Assembly (NCBI GenBank): GCA_002254975.1
Contig: NJEB01000025.1
Span: 1-6,714 of the forward strand
Origin: Candidatus Hecatellales archaeon ex4484_218
Lineage (GTDB): Archaea > Thermoproteota > Bathyarchaeia > Hecatellales > Hecatellaceae
Length of the DNA: 6,714 bases
Direction: 5' to 3'
Below the pieces are notes generated by a model. The model was given only the letters and a program-made list of their open reading frames with translations, was not told where the DNA came from and did no database searches. Below are positions 5,670 to 6,714 of the stretch, piece by piece. Within the stretch, counting starts at the first letter, position 1. The number at the start of each line of letters is the position of its first letter. The position numbers were made by a program, and so were the translations under genes.

Positions 5670-6714
5670 ATGAAAAAACCGAAAATTTTTATCATTCCAG
5701 TAATGTCAAAAATTCATAAGGAAAAAATTTTAAAACCATTTAAAAAAATTAAAAAAATTTTTGGTAAAGATATGGAAGTTTTAAGTTTTGAAAAACCATT
5801 AAGTAGCATTGATGAATTTTCCCAATTAAAAATTGAGGACGCTGATGCTACAGTTGTTTTTGTTTGTAGTGGAGGAACAAGTCAATTAGTTGCTAAGATA
5901 GCTTCAAACAAAGACTGGTTTATTTTAGCTTACCCTGAAAACAACAGTTTACCTTCAGCTTTAAGTGCAAAAGAAAAAATGGTTTCAGCTAAAACTTGGA
6001 AAGGAAAACTAGTTTATACAGATATGCTTCAACCCCCAAAAAAAATTGTTGATGCTGCTTATGCTTCAAGAATGTTAAAACTTGTTAAAAACACGAAAAT
6101 TGGATTGTTTGGTGAAAAAAACGAAAAGTTAATGGAAAAAATAAATTTCGTTGAGGAATATTTTCAAGTTAAATCAACGGTTTACCCATTTGAAAAATTA
6201 AATTCAGTTTGGGAAGCTATTTCTTATAAAGAAGCTGAAGAAAGGTTAAGTGATAAATTAAGAGGATTTGTTGTTAAAGTTTCAAGAAAAGATTTGGTAG
6301 AAGCTTTTAGATTATATTTGGCCTTAAAAAATATGGTTAAAACTGAAAAATTTGATTATGTTACCATGGACTGTTTTAAATATCTAAACCTAAAAGGAAT
6401 TACACCATGTTTGGCTTTTTCTTTACTTAATGATGAGGGATTTTTTGGTATATGTGAAAATGAAGTTGTACATGCACCTTTAATGTTTATGTTAACAAAC
6501 TTAACCAACCAACCATGTTGGATTGCAAACACTACAACAATCAAATTAAAGAAAAATTCTGTAATACTTGCTCATTGTACGGCAGCAACAAAACTTTCAG
6601 ACAAAAAGAAAAAGGTAATAATTAAAAATCATTTTGAACCTGGTTTAAGTGTTTCTTTAGATGTCCCATTAATGAGGAAAAATGTAACGTTAGTTCATTT
6701 AGCATTTAAACCAC
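5670..6714 (+). CDS. FucI/AraA C-terminal-type (L-fucose isomerase-like) protein, 3'-truncated
   Basis: The frame is open from ATG at 5670 to the window edge, giving 348 residues so far. The protein resembles the short archaeal and bacterial proteins annotated as L-fucose isomerase-like. Residues about 1-130 form the N-terminal alpha/beta region (KIFIIPVMSK, ATVVFVCSGGTS at 60-71, WFILAYPENNS at 83-93). Residues about 228-348 form the isomerase C-terminal-type domain, with Asp234-Cys235, TPCLAFSLLNDEGFFGICENE (245-265), PLMFMLTNLTNQPCW (270-284), VILAHCTAATKL (298-309) and HFEPG (321-325). True sugar isomerases bind manganese here through Glu, Asp and His. Glu263 and His302/His321 are candidate ligands, but the usual CEGD is CENE and the later Asp position reads WIANTTT, so ketol-isomerase activity is doubtful. 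It is very Lys-rich and among the most AT-rich coding DNA in the window. It is divergent from the aminotransferase across 124 bases. The substrate is unknown. Confidence 0.8.
   Translation, partial: MKKPKIFIIPVMSKIHKEKILKPFKKIKKIFGKDMEVLSFEKPLSSIDEFSQLKIEDADATVVFVCSGGTSQLVAKIASNKDWFILAYPENNSLPSALSAKEKMVSAKTWKGKLVYTDMLQPPKKIVDAAYASRMLKLVKNTKIGLFGEKNEKLMEKINFVEEYFQVKSTVYPFEKLNSVWEAISYKEAEERLSDKLRGFVVKVSRKDLVEAFRLYLALKNMVKTEKFDYVTMDCFKYLNLKGITPCLAFSLLNDEGFFGICENEVVHAPLMFMLTNLTNQPCWIANTTTIKLKKNSVILAHCTAATKLSDKKKKVIIKNHFEPGLSVSLDVPLMRKNVTLVHLAFKP

Noticed and set aside
6356..6544. Minus-strand open frame of 62 codons near the right end
   Set aside because: It is antisense to the conserved core of the FucI-like protein, which is a far better explanation of this stretch.
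1..6714. CRISPR array, tRNA or rRNA genes, insertion sequence or prophage
   Set aside because: No regularly spaced repeats, no cloverleaf-like intergenic sequence, no transposase or integrase motifs. The only gaps are 114, 45, 74 and 124 bases long and hold promoter-like sequence.

Overview
The window is AT-rich DNA, most likely archaeal. The evidence is promoter-like TATA boxes about 25 bases before several starts, very short or absent leaders, frequent TTG starts, and a Lys/Ile-rich proteome. The pairing of LarB/LarC with a short FucI-fold protein and a cobalamin-type radical SAM enzyme would suit an uncultured Thermoproteota/Bathyarchaeia-like lineage. That lineage is inferred from general resemblance, not from a search.

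Layout, left to right. (1) The 3' end of an unrecognised gene (+), open from the window edge to 464. (2) An AT-rich spacer with a palindrome and T-run, a TATA box, a small leader hairpin and a strong Shine-Dalgarno, leading into an unrecognised 101-residue protein (+, 579-884). (3) A minus-strand pair, larB (3130-2342) followed by a B12-binding-type radical SAM protein (2296-881). (4) larC (+, 3205-4443), divergent from larB across 74 bases. (5) A DegT/DnrJ/EryC1/StrS aminotransferase (-, 5545-4424), whose end overlaps the end of larC by 20 bases. (6) A FucI/AraA C-terminal-type protein (+, from 5670) that runs off the right edge.

The clearest functional unit is larB plus larC, two of the three genes (larB, larE, larC) that make the nickel-pincer nucleotide cofactor used by LarA-type 2-hydroxyacid racemases and epimerases. 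LarB carboxylates and hydrolyses nicotinic acid adenine dinucleotide, LarE adds sulfur and LarC inserts nickel. No larE or larA lies in the window, so they must be elsewhere in the genome or functionally replaced. The radical SAM gene lies 45 bases behind larB on the same strand and may be co-transcribed. The aminotransferase and the FucI-like protein are divergent and both belong to families associated with sugars, but no pathway can be assigned. I see no RNA genes, CRISPR arrays, insertion sequences or phage genes. The most unusual points are the larB-radical SAM linkage, the split larB/larC arrangement, the structured leader before the 101-residue protein, and the altered motif residues in the FucI-like protein.
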